NCBI GenBank assembly: GCA_964036275.1
Contig: OZ038435.1
Coordinates: forward strand, 32,283,521-32,347,520
Direction: 5' to 3'
DNA length: 64,000 nucleotides
Source of the DNA: Litoditis marina
Lineage: Eukaryota > Nematoda > Chromadorea > Rhabditida > Rhabditidae
Shown: positions 52,307 through 64,000 of the stretch, in pieces
How the letters are laid out: each line of letters opens with the position of its first letter
How positions within the stretch are numbered: the stretch's first letter is position 1
Position numbers and translations under genes: made by a program
Notes under the pieces: model-generated
Database searches by the model: none
What the model was told of the DNA's origin: nothing
The model's input: the letters and a program-made list of their open reading frames with translations, nothing else

Positions 52307-55300
52307 TCAGGCATCTGAGTTATCTTCTCCCTTTCTACCCTTCTTCTTCTCGGGACCTCCATCAGAATCGTCGTCGTCGTTTCTCTGTGTGACGTCATCC
52401 TTGGGTGACTCCAGACCAAAGTCACAGAACGGAATGTAGTATTCCAGCTGAAACTCGTGTAATTTAGTGTTTGATACGTAGCAAAGTTTCAATCCACTCT
52501 CCCTCCCTATTGTACGGTATAGTCGTCGACAACGAAAAGGCGGGAGGGTACTGTATATCTCACTTTCCGCTGTGTACGCACATCAAGTCTTCGATTCCAA
52601 AGCTTATGTGCTCTAATAGCGCAGTGGTATGCTCCCTGCCACGAAACTTTTGCTCGCAGGTTCGATTCCGACGAGAGACAGAAATTCATAAATTTGCCAG
52701 TCACTATATATCTATTGCAACTTGCGGAGAGAATTTCTCATAGAAGGTTCAGTAGGAGTTTCATAGTTCTACACATTGTTTTGCACGAGGAGTTCACAGG
52801 TGACGCAATCATACAGTCGAAACTGAACAATATTCCGTTGTAACAGAAAAATAGCTGAAAACCTTACCGTCCTTTTCTCTGTAGGGAAGGAAGCCGGATT
52901 TTTTATACACTCTCTGACGTTCGTATACACTTGCTGAAATAGTAAATGACAATTCTCTAAAATAAGTTGTTAGCAGATTTGCTAGGAAAATTGGAATTTC
53001 AGACATTCGATTATACAATCTTTACAGATAGGTTAACACGATAGGAAACGGCTTTGATCTGCATGTGATTCGAACAAAGATTAAAACACAGCACGACCAT
53101 ACTACGAACACCGTCACATTTTCAATAAAATAAACTTTCATAAACAAAATAACCCCCCCCCCCCCCTCCGCCAGCTAAGTGGTTTTTATAATATATAATA
53201 TTGACATGAGATAGACTAACCCTGAATAACGGACCAGAATTGCTAACCATGCCAAAGAGACAGCCAACACGCGATCCCGCCTCAGTTGGATCTGAAAGCA
53301 CCAAAGTAGATATAGCAAGTTGATATGTGGTAGAAAAACTACATCTTGTCACGTTTACCTTTACATATTTAAAACAATTTTGGATACGTTTGAGTAAAAG
53401 TTTTCAACGTAATTGTGTCCCTCTCCCATCTCTTTGTAGTTTGGTGTGCAACTACGTTATTCTTCTCGTCTTTGATATTTTCTCATGTACTGTCCCTGCC
53501 CGGATTCCCAGAAAACGAAAAACTATGTCAACTTCTTCAGATTCAAAACTACCCCTCAGACCAATCTAGTCTATATATTCAAAACTACCAAACTCACCTT
53601 TAGTAGCAACAGTAGGACCGTTCTTACGTTTCTTGATCGAGGAATAAACTTCCAGGAAAACATATTTGATACCATTCTGAAAAACTTAGTACTTCGGGCA
53701 GTGAGAACTGTAGATAACATATAGTTATAGTTCTTTCTCACACTCTTCGTCACCCTTTCACTTATAATGTTCACTTCATTCGGGTGCGTTGTATTTTTAA
53801 ATTATGGCGTATCCAAAGATCAAAGTACATCGTAGAATCGCTATAACCAGGCCTATAAGCATACCATCAGTTTAGCAGAGCACTCGAAAAAGCGAAGAGC
53901 GTGGATAGAGTCGGCCATGTGTTGTCCAATCGCTGTGGTATTTGTCTGAAAATCAAGTTATTGGAAAAAAAAATCATCTACAAATCTAATTTTCTTGAGG
54001 TAACATAAAGTAGATTTTGGAGAAAGCGAACTCATATATAGACCTCATCATACCTGTGTGGACTCATACAGTATGCGCTCAAACTTTGCAATGACCATTA
54101 ACCAAATTACATATTGACTTTTCGAAAGTAAATTTATCCTATAGTCGGAATATACTTATTCTTGTCCAAAACATTGATCAAATCAAAAATGAAAAACGGA
54201 CTAGAATTTATCTCTTGAATGGTCAATTTTGGTTCTGATCTTGAAAAATACTGAAAACAGAAAAAGATAAGGAATATGGTGTACTGAATAATGTGTGATG
54301 CTGTGATGTATTAATCAAAGTCTTCTTGTTCGAATCCCTATAGTTTAATTAAATGACAAATTGCACCCACCGTATGATTATCGCATTTGGCGCGGACCAG
54401 GAATAGCGGAACACTGGCGAAGTGTAGGTTCACCTTCGAACACAACTGAAAAGACAAACAAAGTTAATTTAGTGGTTTAAATGTTAAAAACTTGTGATGT
54501 TTCTACAAGTTAGTTTGGGTTGCGTTCACAGATCATACTGTTGTTGTTTCATAGTCCTCTGGACATAACCTTTTTCAGCAAGAAGTTAAAGTTTCGTGTT
54601 GGTTAGAAACCAATAATTAGAAATATATTCTCTACTCTTCAAAACGCAACATAAGACTGATGGTAACAAAGGAAAGTTTAAGTTAAAAGAGAACAGGATA
54701 CAGAAGCAAGAGACAGCAAAAAGCAGCAAAGAGTAAATAAAAGACACAGCTGTGATGATCCGAAGTTATCTTGACATTTTGTGCTCAGGTGGTTTATAGT
54801 CGGATTACTACTATCCATCTCTCTCGAGAAGTGGCATTTAGAGAGATTAAAAAAGACGAAATAACTTCCGAATAACAATCTGCGGAAAGGAAAAGGAAAT
54901 TAATTCAATGAGGAAGACTTTCTGAATCACCTTCAGTTTGTTATTGGTTTTGCAAGAAGTTGTTAAGAGATTTCAAAAATGTCCAGCTCCGTGCAATCAG
55001 TTTGAAACCTATTACTTTGTATTTATATACACTGAGAGAATGTTCTCACTTTTTTGAGGCGTTGATAGAATAAAGTTTCACTTTCAAACTTTTTATAGTG
55101 GTAGTTTCACTGCTCTCACTTACTCAGATATCAATAGCAACGAAATCAAACTTTAAACACAGCTGGATAAAGCAATATATATCGTATTGGCCTGCTTCGG
55201 AGAATGGAAAACCTATAGTTTGCTTAATTAATTTATTATAGGCACAGCAAGGTGAAATAAAAATAAATACAGTTGCCAGACCACAGTGTTTCACCTTGGT

Positions 55301-56293
55301 CCTCAACGTGCTGAGTGCTTGGTCGGACTCATCGTCATACAACAGAAGGACCGCATCGGGAGCAGCAGCACACGCGGGCACCTCCTCGTCGGGGTGCATC
55401 TCCACCATCTTTGAAACAAAATTTATTCAAAATAAAGTATATTATACATTGTTTAACAAAGCGCCGGTTTTAAAACTGTTCAAGATCCGATTATGCAGAG
55501 ATAAAAGGGGGGCAGTCAAGGAACACCATCTGGAAACGATTTTAAGTGGACTAAATGAACCTAAATCTAAACTAAATCTGAAGTTCAACTAGGGTAATCC
55601 ATAATAGACAAATCAAAAGTTCACTCCGTACCTGGAAGCTAATTTTGTTCTCGCCAACAGTGACTATCTTTCTTTCTATCTCCTCTATTCCCTCCCATTC
55701 CGGCTGGAATTTCTCCTCTTTGAACGATCGAATTAGTGAAGTCTTTCCAACTCCTGATAGATCACATATTAGTTTTATATAAATTCTTGGAACAAAAGGT
55801 TTGAATTGGAAAACGGTGTGAGTAGAGAAGAACTTACAGACAACTTTATATGATACCTTTATTTTATTTCAAAAATGCCAGAAAAGGGTAAAATTCATAG
55901 TAGGTGGCAACAAGCGAGTGAAACATAATAATAGGTTTATTCCACAAAAATCACACATGTTATCTCATAAGTATCCACGGGAATAACCTTAGAACCCCAA
56001 AGGGACGGGGTTATAACCCTCCCGTAAAACATGCTATAAAATAGTCGCTTAAAGAGTGAGGTTACGAAAACGTACCTTTGTCTCCAATTACCAATACTTT
56101 GATTCTTGTTATTTCGATTCTGGAAGTTAGAAATGTGATGAAAAAGTTTCAGAGGTTCAGAGGTTCAGTTATTTTATTTTTCTGACAGTTAAGAACACAA
56201 AACACTATGCTAGGGAGAATTTGCACAGTAGATTCAGAAACAAAAAACTACATTAAAAAATAAGATTTTGACTTACTTTGATTCATAAATCAT
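52307..56293 (-). CDS. Atypical Rho-like small GTPase with extended tail, 269 aa
   Basis: Minus-strand exons: 56293-56277, 56119-56076, 55753-55632, 55408-55295, 54445-54371, 53945-53865, 53676-53598, 53291-53221, 52933-52868, 52447-52307; phases close. The P-loop GDKGVGKT is at residues 18-25 and the G5 motif ECSAK at 145-149. ECSAKLMNGIKYVF matches Rho proteins, as does the MADSIHALRFFECS stretch before it. The G4 position reads RAKCD in place of T/NKxD. The G3 motif DTAGQE is absent: the collinear segment reads MVEMHP with no gap. The C-terminus has no CaaX box; it is a long acidic and lysine-rich tail (NDDDDSDGGPEKKK). These changes suggest weak or no GTP hydrolysis and no prenylation, so a constitutive or scaffold-like GTPase. 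Membership in the Rho group is inferred from the G5 region. Confidence 0.8.
52605..52684 (+). repeat. Degenerate tRNA-like sequence (tRNA pseudogene or SINE)
   Basis: A box-A-like TAGCGCAGTGG (52617-52627) is followed 43 bp later by a perfect box B GGTTCGATTCC. The T stem pairs in only three of five positions and the acceptor arms do not match, so this is not a functional tRNA. It lies in the last intron of the Rho-like gene, on the opposite strand. Confidence 0.45.
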
Positions 56294-58024
56294 GATTTCA
56301 GTAGAAGTGCGGCCTCTTTTCGAAAGACCAAAATAGAAAATGGAGAGAAAAGTCTAGCCAAGCTCACGTGTTCGATGTGGAAACGTGATCACGGAATAAT
56401 ACACGTTATTCATTGATGTACTCTTTGGAAGTTGCCGATAAGTGCATGAACTCTTTGTGGTTCCTGCTCCTTAGTGGGATCCGAGCATATTTTCTGGTAC
56501 TTGTGAGTTTCTGAAGAATTAAACCAATGGAAATTGGCTTTCACAAACTATTTTCTAGAATTATCGTGGTCACTAACTAGTTGTCAAAACGGTTTGAAAC
56601 GAATTTACCGAAAACTCAGTTATATGGTTATGCGATGAAGTTAACGAAAACTCGGTTTATGAACAAATGCTCTCACTGACAAACCCTGTCCTAAGCAAAT
56701 CGAACCAAGAGTCAGTCATTGTATGAAGCGTACCAAGAGGTTGGGACCGGCGGCTTTCTTCAACTGCACGTTCTCGAGGAGTTGTTTCTATCAAATCACG
56801 AACCAAACCAAAATGCAGACGAAGCAGACCTCACTCATGGGTCAAAGTCAACTAGTAATGATAGATTGAACTGAACCGCTATCACCAATCGTTGGCAAGA
56901 GATTTGAGCTGCTATAGGCTTAGTTTCTGGTTGGTAAAGACAATTTAGGCCGATTGAGCGGTAATTAATCCAGCTCTGAACATATCGTTCGGTTTTTGGG
57001 CAATTCGTCTTTCTGAGTTTATTGAAACTGTTGCTCTTGGCTGTGTTGCAATCTGATTGTGGTTATCTGCCGATCTCATGTGTTATGACGACATAGTTTC
57101 TGATTTGATTTTAACCTTTGTCAGAGCTGTGTTCGCTTAAGCTTCTATACATTTTAGCATAACTTTCAATCGAGGCGAAACCCTTTCAAAACATTTACTT
57201 TGCATAGTAATCAACGGTGCTGCGTTTAGTTAGATGGATTACGGTAACTCTACATTCTCGTGTGATCTTCACTTTTCTTGCATTTTTCTGTCACTATGTC
57301 TCTACATATATGTATTTTAAGTATGAGACATTAACGCACATAGTTATATAGATCAAACTTTTGTTCTTCTTTGAAAATATTGAAATTCAATATAATCGGA
57401 CATTATTTTAGTCCCGCAGCGCTCACATATTTCGCGATTTTTCGAGACAGTCCTTTAAGCCAATCTTCCGCTGATTTGAAATTACAAACGTTCGATCTTG
57501 TCTTTTATTATGCTATTATTCCTTCTATAATGCAAACATAATAATTCCCAACTATAAAGCTCTAGTTTTCTGTAGTTTGTGTAATAAACCATTCTTTCAT
57601 ATCTTCTTACCACTACTATCGTGCCTTCGTGCCTACTTTTGATGATGGGATGGGCGGGCTAGTTTTAGTTTTGGGTGTTTTCATTTTAACGGAGATATAC
57701 ATCGAATTGCTTGTTTTATTCATTATGGATAAACGGATGAAATATGTTCAAAAGTTTCTGTGCAAGCAAGTGTAATCGTAAATAAATGAATTCCGAAGTA
57801 TTCGTTAATATTTTCATAATAATACTATCGTCCTGTTGTTAGGTTTTGCCTAATCTCTGTTGTTTAACAAGTAACCTCCTGGCTACATGACATGTTACAT
57901 ATGTTTATCTGGCCATTCAGAGCCCAGAGGCATGTTGTTTGTGCCCAAAACATTAAATGCTAGATTCCTGGTTAGCGCTGATTAGCTTTGACCGGCAATT
58001 ACCGAATAACGTTTTATTCTTCAG
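56294..58024. promoter_or_regulatory. Divergent upstream region of the Rho-like GTPase and p23
   Basis: A 1.7-kb head-to-head spacer with no exon, tandem repeat or inverted repeat that I can support. It should hold both promoters. ATTCTTCAG at 58016-58024 is a likely trans-splice acceptor for p23. Confidence 0.4.
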
Positions 58025-58026
58025 AA

Positions 58027-60138
58027 ATGTCGCCGCGTCATCCCGCAGTTGTTTGGGCTCAGAGAGAATCATTCATTTATGTCACCTTCGAAGTGGACGA
58101 GGCAAAAATTGAAGATTTGAAAGCAGATGGAAACAAACTTCACTTCCAGTGAGTTGTTTGTTCTGAACTTTTTCTCAATTTGCCAGTGTTCTTTAGTTTT
58201 TTTTGAAAATTGTGCGAATCCGTGAAGAGTAAGAAAGACCTTTTATACATACACCAACTAAGTAATACACTAAGCGTTTTGTTATGCACTTCAGCACGAG
58301 TTGTTTATATGTACGTTCTAGTGACCTAGCCAAATAGGAAATCACTGCTATCTCGGTTTCATTGTGTGAAAACACTCTCTCAACTTCTCTTATTCTAATT
58401 GCTTCAGAGGTACCAGTCACTCGGAGAAGTACGAAGCCACCTTGGAACTTTTTGACGAGGTTTGTTTATTGAATTAGCACTATAGTAAGGTTGCATGAAA
58501 TCATCATAAATGTATCTATTCTTTATTTTAATTGCCTGTTGCCCAATTGCACACGAAATTTCAGTTCAACTTGGTACTTGCTGTCTTGCTGACATATATT
58601 TCGAAATGTTATCATGGTTCAGCTAGTAAAGCGAAACAGTCATGTTGTGAACGCAGATTGTTCGTTTTCTTATTGTGCTCATTACTGTAATTCTACATTT
58701 ATTGGGATCAATTTTGTGGTTTGTTTCAAAATAAATTCAAAACCTTGTAATTTTCATTCTTCGATCTCAAAATTTATCCAACCATTTTGAGGTGAATGGA
58801 GATGAAATCAAGCGTGCCGACTCTACGAGGGTTGTGCAACTTACGATTCCCAAAAAGGAACACAAGTGGTGGCCTCGCCTACTCAAGGAGAAGGGAAAGG
58901 TGAGAATCGCCGTATAAAAATATCAGCAAGCAGCAATATATGACTAAACTCCAATGTTTCGGAAAAGCTAGGTGAGGGTTTTGGCCGGCGTCGGTCACTG
59001 TATAGCGAAATCTGTTGGCCGTATTTACCAATGTCGCGATAAGCTAAAAAACAGGCTCTACGCTACTCTGGACCCTTCCTAATCGCACATTACTTTTGTG
59101 CACCACCTTCCGGAGAGTGGTGAATGCGGCCACAGGAATGGCAAGTTGCACTATGTCTAAGTGTGTAGTCATAGTAACTTTACTGACCGCAACAAGAAAA
59201 AATGAATAGAAAGGGATAGTGCACCACTTGTAAGCCGCTTTGTTTAAAAGTTATTTTCTAGGTTCACTGGCTCAAAGTTGATTTCGATAAGTGGGTAGAT
59301 GAGGACGAGAGCGGTGCCGAGGAGGCTGCTCCCGCCGCCGGTGCCGGTGGAATGAATGGCTTCGACATCAATCAATATATGAGTCAGATGGGTGGAATGG
59401 GAGGAGGTGAGATTGACCGTTATCCTTTATCAGAAGTCAATCCTACTTTTTTACGTACTCGTACACACTAATTCTTGAATCTACTATCATAGCTTCATGG
59501 TTGAACTGAACGTTGTTGGGAAAAGTGGCGCCCAAACAACGAGTGTCTGTAGTTCTCGCGAGGTCTCGAGTGTCTGCGGTTCTAGTACAATATGAAAGTT
59601 CCCAATAATGCTTTTTATTTTCCTTTTTACTCTAGCGAATATTTCAATATTCCATAGACGTCGTTGATGATTCTTGTTGACCAGTTTGGACATAGTTCGA
59701 GCTAATCGTCATTTGTTGTATTTTTAGCCGGTGGTCCCGACTTTGGCGGTGCTCAAGATTTCGACGGTCTCGATGACGACAGTGATGGAGGTTGGTCAAT
59801 ATTCTGAGTTTTTAGTGTGTGGTGTTTTAAAGCGGTCACCGGCGAAATGAGCCAACAGCATAGATATTATTTTTTTCATTCCAAACTACCGTTTATTTCG
59901 AATTTCGACAGAGTAGTGGCGTTTACCATGTTTGAAACTAATAATATTGCGTTCCAATTTGGTTGCCATCGCCTATCGCCTTTAAAAACTGAAGTAGAAA
60001 AGATCTTGTAACTTAATAACTTAGTATGCAAAGCGGGCCTTCCTATTATTCTCATTCCTAGGTCTTTGTATTCTATAAACAATTTTTACAGACATGCCCG
60101 AACTTGAGGACAATGAGGAAAAAGAAGAGGCGAAGTAA
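58027..60138 (+). CDS. daf-41: Hsp90 co-chaperone p23, 178 aa
   Basis: Exons: 58027-58148, 58408-58459, 58792-58899, 59262-59406, 59728-59790, 60092-60138; phases close. The acceptor ATTCTTCAG ends two bases before the ATG. p23 binds the closed ATP form of Hsp90 in the cytosol and stabilises client complexes. The CS domain fills residues about 5-115, with the family signatures WAQRESFIYVTFEVDEA, WWPRLLKEKGK and VHWLKVDFDKW. The acidic, Gly-rich tail has FDINQYMSQMGG and ends DMPELEDNEEKEEAK, very close to the nematode orthologue. The symbol is that of the C. elegans gene and is given by similarity. Confidence 0.96.
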
Positions 60139-60423
60139 GAATTCCATGATTCGAACTCGATTTTTTTTCTGTATGCTTCAATCATCTCTCACATGTTACG
60201 AAGTTCTCAGTCTTTTCATCGTCGTATGGTTTTATTTGTTGGTTTTATTCGTTATTCGGACAATATTTTGTTGTCAATCAGTCTTTTCACCAATCGACGT
60301 GATATTTCCCGATGCACATGCATGTTTCTCTTAATTTTAATCGTGCTTGTCAATGAGATCTTGGTTTGAATAATTTATAAACATTTATACGTTTACATAC
60401 AATTGAATATTGGATTGTTATGC

Positions 60424-62569
60424 TCAGAATGTAGTGTTGTTGAGTGTGGTTTCATCGAGTCCCAGCATGTCAATACAGTTGTTCCATAGCAGGGAGTTCT
60501 TTTCCTTCTCTGAGAAGTCGGTGTATTCTTCGACAACTTTTCCGACCACTAGCTCACCCAATGGGAACGGATAGTCGGTGCCAAGAACAATTTTGTCCTA
60601 GAAAATAATATTATTAGAAACATAAGACAGCAGTTCTCGTTTGTTTTGGCTAATTAGTGCGTTTGTGTTGTTCGAGGAAAAACACCAACAAGTCAAAAAC
60701 CAGTGCGGCAGAAATTGCAATCGTACAAAAACCTACTTTTCCCACGGTGTGTATAAGTAGTCTTAGTACTTCTGGGTCGTGTACGAGAGAGTCGGTCCAC
60801 AATTTCTTATCCAACTGGTCAGGAGACACGGAGCAGTCTGTAGCACACAGATCGGGGCGAACCTGTAACGTTTCGGATTGTATGCTTGAGTTGTAGTTTG
60901 ATCTCAATCAAATCACGGGTCAAACTACAAATCGTAGAAAGAAAGCCGTGTTTGTCGACATTTCTCCGGCTAACCTAATTTGATACGGTAGTTATGGTGA
61001 AACCTATTAGGATGCATGGTAACTATGTAAAACTTATGATACGAACAAGTCTCGGGGATTAAGGCGTAACTGGTATAGTGTTCACCATTCTTACTATACC
61101 GAGCATTTGACAGCGTGTCATAAACAGTTGCGGGCCAATTACACATGCAACCGGGTTGCATGCAACACGGCGTTTTCGCTTACCTTATTTTTTGCAGGTA
61201 CACACGAAAACTCAAATGCAACCAGGTTGCATTTGAAAGCAACCAATGGTTTCGTACACACGCAAACTGGTTGCGCAACCAGTTTGCGTGTGCACGAAAC
61301 CATTGGTTGCTTTCAAATGCAACCTGGTTGCATTTGAAATGCAACCAAAATCACTTAACATAGCCAAAAGGTAAATTTAAACCGCCACAGTTGCGGGCTG
61401 GTTTGCAACATGTTAGATATTGTCCAAATATGCAAGCGGTTCGCCAATCGCAGTGAAGCACTTACTGAAAAAAGATATTACTCGCACTTTCGCGGGCTGT
61501 TACAAAGTTTAAGGAGTATAAACTAAGTGTATTGGTTTGATTTTAGTTAATTTGTCGTTTGTAAAAAAAACCTTGAATCCGTGTGCGACTCGTCCTCTGA
61601 TGGCCGGGTACGAGCCGCCGCCGTGGGCGAAACAGAAGCGGAGTTTGGGGAACAGGAGAAGAATGTTGCCCATCAGAATCGAGCAGATCGACTGCGCTGT
61701 TTCGGAAGGCATGCCTGCGGCAGAGAAACGATCAAAGATAATCGAGTTCATCGAACTATCGTTGTAGTTTGATCCCAAAACACGCTGTAATTCACAGATT
61801 ACACCCGTAAAGCAGCGGGAGCAAACTACAAATACAACGGGATAAGGCCATATACATCATTCATTCAGGTTTGTTTTGAGAAATGCGAACCCTATACGCG
61901 ATGAAGATCATCGAGCTTTTTTTTGCTCAATAACTAGTCTTGATTCCAACAATATAAAGTTCAGTTAGATAGAACTTGGAGCTCTAAAAGATTTGATAGC
62001 CTGCCCGTGGAACCAATAGACGAGAATGTATTTCTTCTATTAAAAACACAACTATCATGAGAAACTCATTGATATCTCACGAGATACCAACTTCTTTTCA
62101 CTGCTGTGCCATATCGGTCGATACATTCTCAGAAAAGCTCGCGAGTTGAAGTTTATCAGGAGCTCTCACAAGATTTACGTCCCTGATACGTAGCACGTTA
62201 CTGACAAAAAGTAGATCAAAAAGGTTGAAATCCAGAGCAAAAACGCTACTCATCATTTTGCATTTGATATGTTTCACGTGTTCTACGTGACTATGCATTC
62301 TACTGGCACTTTAGAGCAAGTCTAGCAAGTTTTGTGTTGGTTGTCTTGTCTTGTCGCGCTCAGGTTTGTCGTTGATCGGGTTGACCCCGTTGTCTTTAGG
62401 TTGAAACTCGTAAATTATGGCGCGTAGCGTGATCAAACTACAAAAACATTTAGTCACTATAAGTCAACCTACCAACTAGCCAAGGCATCCAGTACTTGCT
62501 GAGTCGGCCGTCCCAGCCGTGCATGTCCCAAGGATGCACGAAGATCACCACACCCAGAGACTCACATTC
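60424..62569 (-). CDS. acmsd: ACMSD, aminocarboxymuconate-semialdehyde decarboxylase, 3' part
   Basis: Minus-strand exons: 62569-62473, 61714-61572, 60862-60737, 60597-60424; about 180 residues ending in TGA. The enzyme decarboxylates a kynurenine-pathway intermediate, diverting tryptophan carbon from NAD synthesis. It is a zinc-dependent amidohydrolase-fold protein. Visible family motifs are FVHPWDMHGWDGR and PWLVGMPSETA, the metal-ligand region FCFAHGGGSYP, LVHDPEVLRLL, and the active-site loop LGTDYPFPLGE. The 5' exons with the HxH metal site were not found between 62570 and 64000 and probably lie beyond the window. One intron carries a 126-bp palindrome and GTAGTTTGATC-type repeats. Confidence 0.93.
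61212..61337. repeat. 126-bp near-perfect palindrome with no spacer
   Basis: The centre TTGC|GCAA lies at 61274/61275. Each 63-bp arm pairs with the other except for one mismatch near the GTACACACGC segment. The arms are built from GGTTGC/GCAACC words (AATGCAACCAGGTTGCATT), themselves palindromic, and related words continue at 61140-61170 and 61335-61350. It lies in the ACMSD intron between exons 61714-61572 and 60862-60737. Open frames across it are artefacts. Confidence 0.93.
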
Positions 62570-64000
62570 CTATAACAGTGATGTATTTAAATTGAAATAT
62601 ATATATATATTCCTCACAACTCCCGCGGAATCTTTGGCAGTGTGCCAATGAAATTTGCATCAGTGTTTTTGATGAACCCGCCTACGAAAACTCAAACTCA
62701 GTCGTTACTATGCCTGCGTTGGAAGACCACAACGATCTCTCACCGTCATCAAATATAGTATGAGTTTCAGAGAACGTATTCGCGTACTACTTTTCACTTT
62801 TTAACTCCTATATGCATCCAGGTAAAAATTCTCACAGAGTAGAATTTGAAATGCGCAAGAAGGCCACCGTTGCTTACCGCGCTCGTTAACTGTTGACGTT
62901 ATCCTGTTAGATTATGTATATACTACTCTCTCATGTGACGTGTGAGAGCTATGTTTTATTTTCGAGTTCTATTTGGAATATTCCGAAAACAGACGTTATA
63001 ATACATGTTTATACTGTACGAGTGCAGTCTTTAATCAACTTCAAAATGTCGAGTTTGGAATTTTTTGAGTTTTGGAAAAGTTCAGTGGAAACGGCAAGTC
63101 GTGCTCGTGTTACATGGAGAATCGTGCGCAGCGCGGAGCGCTGCGCAGATTAGTTTTTGTTCAAAGGTCTGCAGACATTACAAAACAGATTATTACAATT
63201 TTCTTCAAAGTACGTGGGCCATTTTCTTAGATTTTTGCATGAATCACTGAAGGGCAACACGTCTACAAGATACTAAGTTCACGTTCCGAGTAGAATTTAT
63301 TGAGAGGAGTTAGAGGGCCCAACGTCTCGCAAAAATGGCTTCCGTGCGGGGCGGCGGCGCCGGCGCCGGCGACAAAAGTGTCCGCCTCCTCAAATCTCGG
63401 TATAGTTTCGCACAAAATTAACTTATTCAGAAAAGACTTACATTTTTGAAAAGCTCTAAAAAAGTTGAGGTATACGTATTTTCCAGGTATGTCTGAAATT
63501 TGAATATTACGTGTGAGAGAGCCGAAAATGGTCTCGCAAAAAATCATGGATAGACCGGTTTCGTGAAAATAAAAATGAAAGAGAGTTTAACGTGTAGTAG
63601 GAAGACGTTTTCCAATGAAGAACTCATGACAGGCGGGTACAGCTTGGTTTTCACTCCTATTCATATGTCTGATTGGCGGATTGGATAAACGCTCTATTCA
63701 CGCACGGCGAACGAAGGTTCGATTCCTGCCTAGAGTCTAGAGTGGAGAATTTGCTATCACTTGAACGAGGTTACAACTACACCAAACGTTCTGCACTACG
63801 GCACGGTTTAAAACTCCAATAGAAAAACATAACATTCCTTGTTTAGCTTATTGTTCAAAAATATTATTTTTCATCAAAAATGACCGTTACTTCGTAACCA
63901 TAGAAAAAGAGTTCAATTAGTATAAAAAAACGAGTGTAAAGAAAGTAAAGATTAGTTTTGGATAAATATGTACAAGAAATATAAAAGAAGTCCAATAAAA
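62570..64000. other. Right-edge region, probable ACMSD intron or upstream DNA
   Basis: No exon matching the missing N-terminal half of ACMSD was found. At 63672-63745 lies a tRNA-like stretch with a TGGCGGATTGG box A and GGTTCGATTCC box B but no matching acceptor stem. A GC-rich GGCGCCGGCGCCGG run sits at 63352-63370. A short GCGCAGCGCGGAGCGCTGCG hairpin is at 63128-63148. Everything else is AT-rich and featureless. Confidence 0.45.

Noticed and set aside
63672..63745. tRNA gene suggested by A- and B-box-like motifs
   Set aside because: The acceptor stem does not pair and the anticodon arm is not clear, so at most a tRNA-derived fragment.

Overview
The window looks like nuclear DNA of a nematode, most likely a chromadorean. 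Nearly every gene is cut into 50-200 bp exons with GT..AG introns whose acceptors read TTTCAG, TTCAG or TTTAG. Several first exons open with such an acceptor a few bases before the ATG, as expected for spliced-leader trans-splicing. The p23 co-chaperone and the CLASP protein resemble their worm orthologues most closely. I could not settle genus or species. All gene models were assembled by hand from splice sites, reading phase and conserved motifs. In every model the exon phases close without a frameshift.

Layout, left to right. 1-2007 (+): 3' end of the diphthamide-pathway WD40 protein DPH7. 2805-9732 (-): an 8-exon BTB/POZ protein whose introns hold a 151-bp-arm hairpin, a GGCGCC-rich tandem repeat and a MITE. 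10628-21981 (+): a complete 26-exon CLASP microtubule-stabilising protein. 22872-28136 (+): a 13-exon serine-rich protein I do not recognise. 28294-33798 (-): RGP1, a subunit of the Rab6 exchange factor, with a small intronless gene nested on the opposite strand (31525-31725). 34885-38227 and 40669-44484 (-): two tandem paralogues built from cold-shock-like domains. 46597-49802 (-): mitochondrial lipoyl synthase. 50393-51547 (+): a 98-residue hypothetical protein. 52307-56293 (-): an atypical Rho-like GTPase without the DTAG motif. 58027-60138 (+): p23. 60424-62569 (-): the 3' part of ACMSD, which runs off the right edge.

The genes are unrelated housekeeping, cytoskeletal and trafficking functions, not a pathway cluster, and no nematode operon with about 100-bp spacing is evident. 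The unusual content is in the introns. There are two non-autonomous hAT-like elements with perfect 8-bp target duplications, two near-identical copies of a roughly 770-bp repeat 32 kb apart, three copies of a 120-bp foldback MITE, a 126-bp almost perfect palindrome, and an inverted fragment of an RGP1 coding exon inside the adjacent RGP1 intron. No CRISPR array, rRNA gene or convincing tRNA gene was seen.
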